Shown here: positions 42,284 through 50,736 of the stretch, piece by piece
Numbering within the stretch: position 1 is the stretch's first letter
Layout of the letters: the number at the start of each line of letters is the position of its first letter
Source of the DNA: Microbacterium keratanolyticum
GTDB lineage: Bacteria > Actinomycetota > Actinomycetes > Actinomycetales > Microbacteriaceae
Direction of reading: 5' to 3'
Assembly: GCF_016907255.1 (NCBI RefSeq)
Contig: NZ_JAFBBQ010000001.1
Coordinates: 62,001-126,000, forward strand
Length of the DNA stretch: 64,000 nt
Position numbers and translations under genes: made by a program
The notes under the pieces: generated by a model
Told to the model about the DNA's origin: nothing
Database searches by the model: none
Seen by the model: only the letters and a program-made list of their open reading frames with translations

Positions 42284-44287
42284 ATGAGCACAGCCACTAA
42301 CGTCGAGGCCGTCGCCGTCAACACGATCGAGTGGTTGTCCGCACCGCAGACGACGATCGTCGTCCCGGTCTACCAGCGTCAGTATCGCTGGGACATCGGC
42401 GGGTGCGAGCAGCTCCTCTCCGACATCCGCACCGTCGCCGCTTCCGCCGACGATCACCGCCACTTCATCGGCTCGATCCTCTCCGCGCACGATGACGCGG
42501 ATGCTCCGGAAGATCTGATCCTGATCGATGGACAGCAGCGCATCACCACGCTCATGCTGCTGGTCGCGGCCCTGCATCACTCCGTGCGGGACACGGACCC
42601 GACCATGGCCGCAGAGCTCGAACGTGTGCTGGTTCGTCAGGATGACCCCGATCGCACGAAGCTGCGCCCTCACGAGGCCTGGGCTGACATGTTCGAGTCG
42701 GTCGTGCTCGACCGGGTCGACAGCACCGTCGATCGCGAATCCCGATTCGATGACAACTACGCCTTCTTCCGCAGCCAGGTCCACGCCGACGAGGCGCCCC
42801 GCATCTGGGCGGGACTGCAGAAGCTCGAGCATGTCTCGATCACGCTGGGCGCGGCGGCGAACGCACAGCAGATCTTCGAGAGTCTGAACTCGACAGGTGA
42901 GCCGCTGCGTGACCACGAACTGATCCACAATTACGTGCTGATGGGCCTTTCGCACGCCGAACAGCGCGAGATCGAGCATGACTACTGGCTACCGATCGAA
43001 CGCAGCACGGGCGAGTCGATCGGCGCGTTCTGGCGTCACTTCCTCATCATGACGACGGGCCGTGAGGTGACGTCGGTCGGCGAGCACGGCGTGTACAGCG
43101 CGTTCCGACAGAGCTTCCCCGGCAGCGATGTCGACGCGCTTCGCGTGCATGCGAGCCTGTGGCGCGACCACGCCCGGGTGTACTCCATCCTGCTCGACCC
43201 GTCCACCGCGCCGGATCCCGAGATCGCCCAGCAGCTCGCTTACGTGAGCACATTCGGCCGGGCTTCCTCCCCCCTCGTGATGAGTGCCTATCGGGACTAC
43301 GAGACCGGGATGCTCACAAAAGAGCAGCTGATCCGCACTCTGGAGCACCTGCAGTCGCTCCTGCTGCGCCGGACGATCGTGGGCGTTCCGACGGATCGCC
43401 TGATCGCTCGACTCTGCCGCGCACGGGCAGTGGGCGAAGAAGAGCTCGTGCAGGCCATCGCCCGGATCACGCCGTCCGACGAACGCATCCGCGTCGCTCT
43501 GAAGTACACGGAGGTGCCGCACGCGACCTACGTCCTCGGTCGTCTGGAAGGCGTGTCGGACCCGAACGGCTTCGACGTCGAGCACATCGTGCCGACGGCA
43601 CCGTCGGACTCCTGGTCGGGAGACGGCGTACGTCCATGGGGCGAGCTCAGTGAGGACGAGCAGAACAGTCATCGCGCGCTCGCGGTCACGCTCGGCAATC
43701 TCACGCTGCTGGAGCAGAGCCTCACGGAACGCGTGTTCGGTGAATCGTTCCCCGCGAAAGCACAGGCCTATGCGCGCAGCGGCGTCGAGGACACGCGGAT
43801 GCTGCAGCACGAAGCATCCTGGGGCACCGCAGCGATCGCAGCACGCACCGCACAGCTCACCGATCGGTTCATCGAGATCTGGAAGCGTCCGGCGGTCACC
43901 GTGATCGATGACGACGGCCTGACACCCATCCTCGACGCGCGTCGCCACCGCGGCTGGCCGGCCGGATGGGAGCGAGAGTTCGACTACATCGAGTACCGCG
44001 GCGAGCACTGGGAAGTCCCCGACGTGAAGTACTTGTTCAACCGGGTCTTCAAGCGCGGCTGGGCGGACAATCGCGCAGCCGTGCTGGCCTACAGCGAACA
44101 GCGCGGTGGGCCGATCTACGATGCCAAGGCCTGGAACGGTCATTGGGACCAGCTCGACGAGTCGCACTTCCTCTACATGGGCTGGGATTCGCAGTACATG
44201 ATGGCCGCCGTGCAGGGCGTCCTGGAGGCATCCGGGATCGCGGCGGAGGTCTTTGTGAAGTACTCCTACATCGGCGATGTGATGTGA
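42284..44287 (+). CDS. DUF262/DUF1524 (GmrSD-like) protein
   Basis: A 667-residue protein with an N-terminal DUF262 domain (VPVYQRQYRWD near 27-37 and IDGQQRITTLMLL near 84-95, the DGQQR nucleotidase motif) and a DUF1524 HNH nuclease domain with EHIVP (E433-H434). GmrS/GmrD proteins of this type degrade DNA carrying modified cytosine. Here both parts are in one chain as in fused GmrSD. A C-terminal extension of about 120 residues (from about 545) with REFDYIEYRGEHWEVPDVKYL is not part of the two domains. Start ATG follows CAGGAGC. No other defence gene is adjacent. Confidence 0.87.
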   Translation: MSTATNVEAVAVNTIEWLSAPQTTIVVPVYQRQYRWDIGGCEQLLSDIRTVAASADDHRHFIGSILSAHDDADAPEDLILIDGQQRITTLMLLVAALHHSVRDTDPTMAAELERVLVRQDDPDRTKLRPHEAWADMFESVVLDRVDSTVDRESRFDDNYAFFRSQVHADEAPRIWAGLQKLEHVSITLGAAANAQQIFESLNSTGEPLRDHELIHNYVLMGLSHAEQREIEHDYWLPIERSTGESIGAFWRHFLIMTTGREVTSVGEHGVYSAFRQSFPGSDVDALRVHASLWRDHARVYSILLDPSTAPDPEIAQQLAYVSTFGRASSPLVMSAYRDYETGMLTKEQLIRTLEHLQSLLLRRTIVGVPTDRLIARLCRARAVGEEELVQAIARITPSDERIRVALKYTEVPHATYVLGRLEGVSDPNGFDVEHIVPTAPSDSWSGDGVRPWGELSEDEQNSHRALAVTLGNLTLLEQSLTERVFGESFPAKAQAYARSGVEDTRMLQHEASWGTAAIAARTAQLTDRFIEIWKRPAVTVIDDDGLTPILDARRHRGWPAGWEREFDYIEYRGEHWEVPDVKYLFNRVFKRGWADNRAAVLAYSEQRGGPIYDAKAWNGHWDQLDESHFLYMGWDSQYMMAAVQGVLEASGIAAEVFVKYSYIGDVM

Positions 44288-44304
44288 CCTCTCACCTGTC
44301 GGCG

Positions 44305-44310
44305 TAGGCT
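44305..44310 (+). promoter_or_regulatory. -10 element for leaderless hydrolase gene
   Basis: TAGGCT ends six bases before the ATG at 44317; the CGGAGT between is too close to act as a ribosome site. Confidence 0.5.
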
Positions 44311-44316
44311 CGGAGT

Positions 44317-45564
44317 ATGACGACCGTGGTGCGCCGAATGCAGGATCTGACCGTCGAGGAGCACACGCTCACCCTTCCGCTGGTCTGGGCGGATGCATCC
44401 GACACCCGAACGATCGACGTGTTCGCCGCGGTCGTGACGCGTGAGGGCGGCGAGAACCTCCCCTATCTGGTGTTCCTGCAGGGCGGTCCCGGTCACGAGG
44501 CCCCGAGGCCGTTCCACTCCCCCTCAAGTCCGATGTGGCTGGATGCGGCGCTCGCGCACTACCGTGTCGTGCTGCTGGACCAGCGCGGAACCGGCCGATC
44601 CACGCCTGTCGGTGACGATCTGCTTCAGCAGGGCAGCGCCGCGGCCGCCGAGTACCTGACGCATCTGCGCGCCGACGCGATCGTGCGAGACTGCGAGGCG
44701 TTCCGCGCCCACCTCGGCGCCGACACCTGGAACGTGCTGGGGCAGTCCTTCGGCGGGTTCACGACACTGTCCTACCTGTCCACGGATGCGGCGTCGCTCG
44801 ACAACGTGTTCATCACGGGTGGCTTGAGCGCGATCGGGCGCCAGCCCGACGATGTCTACGCGCTCTGCTACGACAAGATGCGCACCGCGTCCGAGAAGTA
44901 CTACCGCCGGTTCCCGGAGCACCGTGACGCCATGCGCCGCCTCGTCGACCTCGCAGCCGCCGGGGAGATCGTGCTGCCGGACGGCGAAGTCGTGTCGGTG
45001 TCTCGCCTCCGATCCGCAGGTTCTGCGCTCGGGACGAACGATGGGTGGCAGACGCTCTGGTCGCTGCTGGAGCTCGATCCCCGCTCGAATGCGTTCCGGT
45101 ACGACCTGCAGGCAGCGATGCCGTACGACGGCCGCAACCCGCTGTACTTCGCCTTCCACGAATCAAGCTACGCCGACGGTCACGCCACGCGCTGGGCTGC
45201 GGAGCGCACCGAGCCGGCTGATTTCGCCGCCGACCCCACGCTGTTCACGGGTGAGCACATCCGACGGGAGTGGACCGAGACGGTGCCGGCGTTCCAGCCG
45301 TGGCGCGCCGTCGCTCTCGAGCTCGCAGAGTTCGTCTGGCCGCGCATGTACGACCGCGACGCGATCGCCGCGTCCGGCGCGCACGGAGCCGCCGCCGTCT
45401 ACGTGAACGACGTCTACGTGCCCTACGAGTTCTCGATGGAGACCGCTGCACTGCTGCCCGATGTGAAGCTCTACGTCACGAGCGAGCACGAGCATAACGG
45501 CCTGCGGTCCGGCCCCGTGCTCGAGCACCTCATCGATCTCGTTCACGGGCGACGGGTGCGCTGA
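44317..45564 (+). CDS. Alpha/beta hydrolase, proline iminopeptidase-like (S33)
   Basis: A 415-residue alpha/beta hydrolase resembling prolyl aminopeptidases. The oxyanion loop FLQGGPGHEAPRP and the LLDQRGTGRSTP block are typical of peptidase family S33. The nucleophile is S144 in GQSFGGFTTL; the catalytic His is probably in TSEHEHNGLRSG near the C-terminus, with the acid before it in VKLYVTSE. Length matches the family. No signal peptide, so cytosolic. Likely leaderless. Confidence 0.92.
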   Translation: MTTVVRRMQDLTVEEHTLTLPLVWADASDTRTIDVFAAVVTREGGENLPYLVFLQGGPGHEAPRPFHSPSSPMWLDAALAHYRVVLLDQRGTGRSTPVGDDLLQQGSAAAAEYLTHLRADAIVRDCEAFRAHLGADTWNVLGQSFGGFTTLSYLSTDAASLDNVFITGGLSAIGRQPDDVYALCYDKMRTASEKYYRRFPEHRDAMRRLVDLAAAGEIVLPDGEVVSVSRLRSAGSALGTNDGWQTLWSLLELDPRSNAFRYDLQAAMPYDGRNPLYFAFHESSYADGHATRWAAERTEPADFAADPTLFTGEHIRREWTETVPAFQPWRAVALELAEFVWPRMYDRDAIAASGAHGAAAVYVNDVYVPYEFSMETAALLPDVKLYVTSEHEHNGLRSGPVLEHLIDLVHGRRVR

Positions 45565-45770
45565 CCGCGGCATACCTGCAGGGCAGGCAGGACGTCAACC
45601 CGTGATGGCTGGGTTTTGAACCCGTTGCAGCGACGTGCCAACGCAGTACTCCCCCGGAGACACGGGGCAGGACTGATGCTAGGCGGAGTTGACACACTAC
45701 CTCTCCGAGCGCATCCCATTCGATGCGGTAGTCGGGTATTCCCCCTTCTCGCCTCTGGAGTCGGACACGC

Positions 45771-46028
45771 TCATGCCGACAACAAGTGCGTCTGATCCTC
45801 GCTCGCGTAGAAGCCCCGAACTTCCTCAAGGACATCTAGCACGAATTGATAGGTGATCGAGAGGGGAAGGTCGCGAAGCCACACCACATCGACAAGGCTC
45901 TCTTCGACGAGACGGACGCATGCGATCGTGCATCTCAGGTCGGTGGGTCCGTAGCGGTTGTCAAGGATCAGCCATTCATCCTCGGTGACCTGGCGTGACT
46001 CGAATCGAGGGACAGTGGTCGCGCTCAT
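45771..46028 (-). CDS. Small conserved-looking protein, unknown function
   Basis: An 85-residue protein (MSATTVPRFESRQ...), mixed charged and hydrophobic, with IACVRLVEESLVDVVWLRDLP and ITYQFVLDVLEEVRGFY; no signal or membrane segment. CGGAGCACGACC before the ATG is a plausible ribosome site, which decides the start over one nine codons upstream. I do not recognise a domain. It lies in a stretch of small isolated genes with no operon partner. Confidence 0.55.
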   Translation of the reverse strand: MSATTVPRFESRQVTEDEWLILDNRYGPTDLRCTIACVRLVEESLVDVVWLRDLPLSITYQFVLDVLEEVRGFYASEDQTHLLSA

Positions 46029-46297
46029 GGTCGTGCTCCGTTTCGTTGCCCCCACGATCGTTCATACCGGCCTCGAAGGCGAGCCCCTTGACGGCAATGC
46101 CATTCGCGCGTAGGGCAAGCAGCCCGAAAAGGAACGGCATCGGGACCGATGGGCCGGATCCGCGGGCGCCGTAGAGAGGGCCCATCTCCTGAGACGAACC
46201 GCTCCATGCTCGGGCGCATCGCGATTGCGCGCCGACGACGACTCGTCTTCCAGATCAGAGCAATGACCAGAGCCGTCCCTAGGACCCCGACCTCTCC

Positions 46298-46303
46298 TAG
46301 GCT
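46298..46303 (+). promoter_or_regulatory. -10 element for small leaderless gene
   Basis: TAGGCT ends seven bases before the ATG at 46311. Confidence 0.45.
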
Positions 46304-46310
46304 TAGAGAC

Positions 46311-46586
46311 ATGCTGTCTGCTGTGATCCGCCCTGTTGAAACTGTCGCTGTCGAAGTCTCAGGAGGCTCGCTCGCAGAGGTCTATCAGCACCTCACCGCA
46401 CAGACGCCATCCGGGTTCGATCTCGCGAAAGCACCCGTGAACATGGCAGCCGGATCATCGGATCTCACGGCAGTGGGCACCTTCACGCGCGTTGACGGGA
46501 CGAAGACCATCGAAGCAGCCGACATGGGCACGCTCAAGGCGCTCGTGCCAGACGGATGGCGAATGCTATGCGTGTGGCGGAGCTGA
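46311..46586 (+). CDS. Small protein, unknown function
   Basis: A 91-residue protein (MLSAVIRPVETVAVEV...) ending PDGWRMLCVWRS. The body looks like an alpha/beta domain with AEVYQHLTAQTPSGFDLAKAPVNM. The start is set where TAGGCT lies seven bases upstream; the longer open frame to 46149 is unsupported. I do not recognise a family and cannot assign a role. Confidence 0.5.
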   Translation: MLSAVIRPVETVAVEVSGGSLAEVYQHLTAQTPSGFDLAKAPVNMAAGSSDLTAVGTFTRVDGTKTIEAADMGTLKALVPDGWRMLCVWRS

Positions 46587-46671
46587 GCATATGGACGAGA
46601 CGGGCGATCATGTCGACGTCGTTGCCGTCCCTCAGAGCCGACTCTGAACAGGGACATGAGCCGCGGTGCTC

Positions 46672-46992
46672 CTAGGCGTCAGGTTCGGGGGTGGCGAGGA
46701 TCTCGTCGACGAGCGCGATCCCCCCTGTCGAGTTCACGGAGTTCATGAGCTTCTCTATCCAGCGGGGATTGATCTGCGGGGACTCCGTGCCTTCGAATGT
46801 GAAGCGCAGCGGAATAGACGGGTGAATCCAGATCGTAGAGCGCCCTCCGTCCTCACCCTCGAAGTGCTCCCAGGACAGGGTGAAGCTCTCCTGTCGTCGC
46901 AACTTCGTCGCGATCACGATCTTCAGATGTGCGAGCGCGCGATCCTCGATGTGGATGGGCTCGACGGCGTTGCCGTAGTACAGGGTGGCCAT
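46672..46992 (-). CDS. DUF7882-type small protein (TLYYG family)
   Basis: A 106-residue protein of the short Microbacteriaceae family starting MATLYYGNAVEPIHIEDRAL. Other conserved parts are HLKIVIATKLRRQESFTLSW, RSTIWIHPSIPLRFTF and the C-terminal WIEKLMNSVNSTGGI. The start is fixed by the conserved MxTLYYG; the open frame continues far upstream without support. The family occurs in several copies per genome and some members were named after ATP-dependent DNA ligase; function is not known. No membrane segment. Confidence 0.8.
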   Translation of the reverse strand: MATLYYGNAVEPIHIEDRALAHLKIVIATKLRRQESFTLSWEHFEGEDGGRSTIWIHPSIPLRFTFEGTESPQINPRWIEKLMNSVNSTGGIALVDEILATPEPDA

Positions 46993-47237
46993 AAGGGCAA
47001 CGATAGCCCCGTCTCCTCTCCTCGGTATCCAATTGTGGATTGGAAGGCCCCGCCCCGGAAACGTGGAACGCGACGTCAGGGCGGGGAACCGTCCGATCAG
47101 AGCCGACCCCAACTGGCCGATGTGCGTCCCCTTCGGATGCGGCTCTGCTGCAGACGATACGTCCGGCCTGTCCGCCGGCTCACCCCGTGGCGTCTCCGTC
47201 AACGATGAAGTATCCTGCGCCGCTCGCCCAACGATGA

Positions 47238-47272
47238 AATGCCCCTCACCCCGAAGAAGTGTGAGGGGCATT
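47238..47272 (-). terminator. Terminator after the CsbD-like gene
   Basis: AATGCCCCTCAC (47238-47249) pairs with 47261-47272 over 12 bp with an 11-nt loop, 12 bases past the stop of the minus-strand gene at 47285. Confidence 0.7.
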
Positions 47273-47284
47273 CCCTATCGGCCC

Positions 47285-47458
47285 TTAGTTCTTGTCCCCG
47301 CGTCCGGCGACGTCGCGGATCTTGCTGCCTGCCGACCGCACAGTCGACTCCACAGCTTCGGTCATGTCGTCGACCTTGTCTTCCACGGCATCGACAACTC
47401 TCTTCGTCAACTTCGACGCACTTTCTGACGCGGACTTGATGTGGTCTCCAACGGACAT
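47285..47458 (-). CDS. Small amphipathic stress-type protein (CsbD-like)
   Basis: A 57-residue, highly charged helical protein (MSVGDHIKSASESASKLTKRV...), rich in Lys, Asp and Ser with 11-residue-like amphipathic periodicity similar to CsbD and late-embryogenesis-type proteins. The ribosome site GAGGAGGAATC before the ATG is one of the best in the window. It precedes a terminator hairpin and follows a tiny membrane protein gene by about 50 bp on the same strand. A stress role is inference from composition. Confidence 0.72.
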   Translation of the reverse strand: MSVGDHIKSASESASKLTKRVVDAVEDKVDDMTEAVESTVRSAGSKIRDVAGRGDKN

Positions 47459-47509
47459 GATTCCTCCTCGAAATCTCCGACAGGTCAAACGTGAGCCTGC
47501 ACGGCAGAG

Positions 47510-47665
47510 CTACGGCTTGCGGCGACCACGAACGACCCCAAAGGCCGCCGTGCCGACGAACAGAATGATTCCGATGATCGCCAACCACACCAGGCTCTCG
47601 AAAGCGAAACCCACGACAGCAAGCGCCGCCCACACAACGAGCAAGATGATCAATACGGGCCACAT
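47510..47665 (-). CDS. 51-residue membrane protein
   Basis: A very short gene encoding MWPVLIILLVVWAALAVVG followed by a second hydrophobic helix (SLVWLAIIGIILFVGTAAFG) and a basic tail RGRRKP. Two helices and the tail are the pattern of the small actinobacterial membrane proteins found next to stress genes. It ends 51 bases before the CsbD-like start, so the two are probably cotranscribed. No clear ribosome site, so start not certain. Confidence 0.68.
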   Translation of the reverse strand: MWPVLIILLVVWAALAVVGFAFESLVWLAIIGIILFVGTAAFGVVRGRRKP

Positions 47666-47818
47666 ACTCTGACCGTACGCCTATAGCTGCGCAATAGATA
47701 CGGGTCTTCAAAACGACAAGTTTCGTGCACGTTGCGCCAGGACACTCGATATCGACGCCGGGCTCTTCGACGACGACATCGACGATGTCGGAAAGCGTCC
47801 GCGCGAGCGCGCTCTAGG

Positions 47819-47892
47819 TAGGGCGGGCGGGACTTGAACCCGCGATCGTTGGGTTATGAGCCCACTGCCTTCACCAGCTTGGCCACCGCCCC
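47819..47892 (-). tRNA. tRNA with CAU anticodon (Met type)
   Basis: Cloverleaf on the minus strand, 74 nt: acceptor GGGGCGG with CCGCCCT (G1-U72 wobble), D arm GCC/GGC, anticodon loop CTCATAA giving CAU, T arm GCGGG-TTCAAGT-CCCGC, discriminator A, no encoded CCA. Position 27-43 is a G-A mismatch. Elongator Met is most likely, but Ile(CAU) needing lysidine cannot be excluded. Confidence 0.88.
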
Positions 47893-47905
47893 GTACGCAC
47901 CGAGC

Positions 47906-48442
47906 CTACAGTGACAGCGCCTGCTCGTGCGCGGCGACGTGCCCGCGATAGATCAGGGCGTTGTCGAGAAGTCCCTGTCGTTCCTCAGCCGTCAGCTCCC
48001 GGCGCACCTTGCCCGGGATGCCGGCAACGAGTGAGCCATCGGGGATGACAGCTCCCGCCATGACGAGTGCGCCGCCGGCGATCAGACACCCCGCGCCCAC
48101 CACGGCACCGGAGAGAACGACGGCGCCCATGCCGATCAGTGAGCCGTCACCGACCGTGCAACCGTGCACGACGGCGTTGTGACCGATCGACACGTCATCC
48201 CCGATCACGACGGGGTGACCCCGGTCGACGTGGATGGAGACGTTGTCTTGCACATTCGACCCGGCGCCGATCGTGATCGTGTCCGAATCTCCGCGCACGA
48301 CCGCGTTGTACCAGACGCTGCTGCCTTCGCCCATCGTCACCGCACCGATCACGCGCGCACCCGCGGCGAGAAAGACGCTCTCGTGCAGCGCCGGTGTTCT
48401 GGTCGGCAGCGCGAGAATGCTGGCCTGGGGGTCCACAGTCAT
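47906..48442 (-). CDS. Gamma carbonic anhydrase family protein
   Basis: A 178-residue left-handed beta-helix (hexapeptide repeat) protein of the gamma carbonic anhydrase/PaaY-like group. The three zinc histidines are visible in VSIHVD and SIGHNAVVHGC. Hexapeptide turns run through most of the chain (VIGDDVSIGHNAVVHGCTVGDG), and the C-terminal helix is LTAEERQGLLDNALIYRGHV. GGAAGGACGCC precedes the ATG. Such proteins form trimers; anhydrase activity is not guaranteed in bacteria. Confidence 0.92.
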   Translation of the reverse strand: MTVDPQASILALPTRTPALHESVFLAAGARVIGAVTMGEGSSVWYNAVVRGDSDTITIGAGSNVQDNVSIHVDRGHPVVIGDDVSIGHNAVVHGCTVGDGSLIGMGAVVLSGAVVGAGCLIAGGALVMAGAVIPDGSLVAGIPGKVRRELTAEERQGLLDNALIYRGHVAAHEQALSL

Positions 48443-48463
48443 CGTGGCGTCCTTCCGTCGGTG

Positions 48464-50578
48464 TTACTGCACGCCGTCATCGATCGCTCGGCGCAGCGCT
48501 TCGGTGTACTGCGGTTCGAGCGTGCGCACGAAGGTCACCGTCAGGTGGTCCTGATCGCGGTACACGTTCGCGCCGCCGACCACGGGCGAGCAGGAGGAGC
48601 CGTCGCAGAACACATCCGTGAAGTCGAGCAGCGTCACGCCCTCGGTCGCTGCTGCGGCCGCACGCAGCGGATCCTTCTCGACGAGGACTTCGGCGCGGTC
48701 GCCGGCGCAGCGTGCGGCATCGCGGGTGCGCAGACACTTGTTCGGGTCGGTCTCCCAGACGGGGTTGTCGACGACGGTGATCACGGGAACACCGCGGCTC
48801 GTCATCGTGCTCCACGCTTCGCGGTAGCCCGCGACAGCGGCATCGTGCTCGGAGGCGTATCCGGCGGAATCGAAGGGCGTGTTCGAGATCGCTGCGGTGA
48901 ACACCGCATCGAAGTCGTCGGCGGCGAGCTTCTCGCCGACCGCCGCGCGCCAGTCGTCACAGGCAGCTCCGAATGCGCCGTCGGTCGACAGCGAGGTCGT
49001 GTTCCACGGGCAGGCGCCCTTGAAGTAGGTCGTGAGGCGCCATCCCTCACGCTCCGCGATGGCGGCGAAGCTGTCGATCAGCTGGAACGCGTGGCTGTCT
49101 CCGACGAGAGCGATGTGAGGAGCATCCGCGTCCTTTGAACCGAACTCACATCCCACCGGCGTCGCGTCGTTGAGCTGAACGAAGCAATCGGTACGGGCCG
49201 GGCTGTCGACGTTCGCGAAGTTCGGCGACGGGAGAATCTCATCGCTCGTCGTGCCCGCGCACGAGGGGTCCAGCACGGATGCTGCGCCGAAGCAGGCAGG
49301 CGGGTTCTCCTGCACCTTCTGGATCGCGGCGATGCCCTGCTGGTAGGTCGAGGCATTCGCGGCCCATCCGGCACCGGCGACACCCGCGACGAGGACCATG
49401 GCAGCGAGAGAGGCGAAGAGCGTGACACGGGGACGGCGGCTCGTGAGCACCTTCCACGAGCGCGCCGGGTCTTCGACGAAGCGCTTGGTGAGCCAGGCGA
49501 GAAGGAAGCAGATCGCCAGCAGCGCCACGCGGTGGTAGATCGTGAGACCCCAGAAGGGCACCGTCGGTGCGATCACGATCAGCGGCCAGTGCCACAGGTA
49601 CAGGCTGTACGAGATGTCGCCCGTGAAGCGCATCGGAGCGATGGCGAGGAGACGGGTCGGGTACCACCAGCGATCGGTGTTCGAGGCGGCGATGATCGCC
49701 GCGGCGCCAAGAGTCGGAATTGCCGCCATGTAGCCAGGGAATGGTGTGCGCGCGTCGAAGGCGAATGCCGTGTAGAGCAGGGCGAGGATGCCTCCCCAGC
49801 CGAGCAGGAAGCTCAACCAGGCATTGCGCACGCGGAGAGCCGGCACGAGCGCGAGGATCGCTCCGACTCCGAACTGCCACATGCGGCCGAACGTCACGAA
49901 GTACGCCGGCGCGGGGTTGGTGATCGTGTAGATCACGTTGAAGACGAAGGACGCGAGCGTCACGATCGCGATCGCGACGATGACCGCCTTGAGACGCGCG
50001 CCACGGAACCACTTCACCGCGATCCAGGCGGCCAGCAGCATCATGAGCGGCCAGATCACGTAGAACTGCTCTTCCAGCGAAAGTGACCAGTAGTGCTGGA
50101 CGGTCGTGGGGTTGCCCGCGTTCGCGAGGTAGTCCGCGGAGTTGAACGCAAGGAACCAGTTCTCGACGTAGAACGTCGAGGCGATGATCTCCTTCAGCTC
50201 TCCAGGGAGGAAGGATGTGGGCATCAGGTATGGCGTCGACACCGCAATCGCACACACCATCAGCACGAGCAGCGAAGCCGGCAGGAGACGACGCGCGCGG
50301 CGTGCCCAGAACTGTCCGAGGTTCACACGGCCTGTCGCGGTGAGTTCGCGCATCAGGTGCGCCGTGATCAGGAATCCGGAGATCACGAAGAAGATGTCGA
50401 CACCGACGTATCCTCCGCTGAGACGGCCGGGCCAGAAGTGGTAGATCACCACGAAGAGCACGGCGATCGCGCGCAGTCCCTGCACGTGCGGGATGAAGCG
50501 CGAGGCATCGGGGGCCGTCGAGGAGCGAGAGCGCCGAGTATCCGCGGCGGTCACGCCAGTCTGGGGGGAAGAATGCAC
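48464..50578 (-). CDS. OafA/YrhL-type O-acyltransferase with SGNH domain
   Basis: A 704-residue membrane acyltransferase. Residues about 25-370 form an acyltransferase-3 domain with about ten transmembrane helices, starting FIPHVQGLRAIAVLFVVIYHF (conserved His) and including GVDIFFVISGFLITAHL. After one more helix (TLFASLAAMVLVAGVAG) the C-terminal part (about 440-700) is an SGNH domain with GDSHAFQLIDSF and the C-terminal RDQDHLTVTF (Asp-x-x-His pattern). This architecture transfers acetyl groups to cell-surface sugars or peptidoglycan. GTG start with a weak ribosome site. It follows the carbonic anhydrase on the same strand. Confidence 0.93.
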   Translation of the reverse strand: MHSSPQTGVTAADTRRSRSSTAPDASRFIPHVQGLRAIAVLFVVIYHFWPGRLSGGYVGVDIFFVISGFLITAHLMRELTATGRVNLGQFWARRARRLLPASLLVLMVCAIAVSTPYLMPTSFLPGELKEIIASTFYVENWFLAFNSADYLANAGNPTTVQHYWSLSLEEQFYVIWPLMMLLAAWIAVKWFRGARLKAVIVAIAIVTLASFVFNVIYTITNPAPAYFVTFGRMWQFGVGAILALVPALRVRNAWLSFLLGWGGILALLYTAFAFDARTPFPGYMAAIPTLGAAAIIAASNTDRWWYPTRLLAIAPMRFTGDISYSLYLWHWPLIVIAPTVPFWGLTIYHRVALLAICFLLAWLTKRFVEDPARSWKVLTSRRPRVTLFASLAAMVLVAGVAGAGWAANASTYQQGIAAIQKVQENPPACFGAASVLDPSCAGTTSDEILPSPNFANVDSPARTDCFVQLNDATPVGCEFGSKDADAPHIALVGDSHAFQLIDSFAAIAEREGWRLTTYFKGACPWNTTSLSTDGAFGAACDDWRAAVGEKLAADDFDAVFTAAISNTPFDSAGYASEHDAAVAGYREAWSTMTSRGVPVITVVDNPVWETDPNKCLRTRDAARCAGDRAEVLVEKDPLRAAAAATEGVTLLDFTDVFCDGSSCSPVVGGANVYRDQDHLTVTFVRTLEPQYTEALRRAIDDGVQ

Positions 50579-50670
50579 CCTTCGACGCTACTGCCTGCAC
50601 CTGTGTGCAGTGACGCACCACACCCGTTTCCGCCCGCGCAGCGTGCACGTTTAGCGTTGCCTCAGCTTGC

Positions 50671-50698
50671 TTGCGCAATAAATCCAGCTGAGTAGCGT
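50671..50698 (+). promoter_or_regulatory. dps: dps promoter
   Basis: TTGCGC (50671-50676), a 16-base spacer, and TAGCGT (50693-50698). A leader of about 30 nt and an AAAGGAG ribosome site follow. The region just upstream (50651-50669) resembles an iron box only weakly. Confidence 0.5.
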
Positions 50699-50736
50699 TG
50701 TACCTGACCACAATGGGCTGCAGCAAAGGAGAACTC

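Noticed and set aside
45611..45623. GGGTTTTGAACCC, resembling a tRNA T-arm and possible attachment-site remnant
   Set aside because: Only the T-arm-like 13 bases match; no acceptor or anticodon arm and no integrase gene nearby.
46025..46312. 95-codon minus-strand frame with one hydrophobic stretch, its ATG overlapping the plus-strand ATG at 46311
   Set aside because: No ribosome site or TAnnnT box, the second half is low-quality Arg-rich sequence, and it overlaps another small gene. A decayed gene cannot be fully excluded.
50651..50669. Iron-box-like sequence upstream of dps
   Set aside because: About 12 of 19 positions match the DtxR consensus and the core is broken, so it is no better than chance in this setting.
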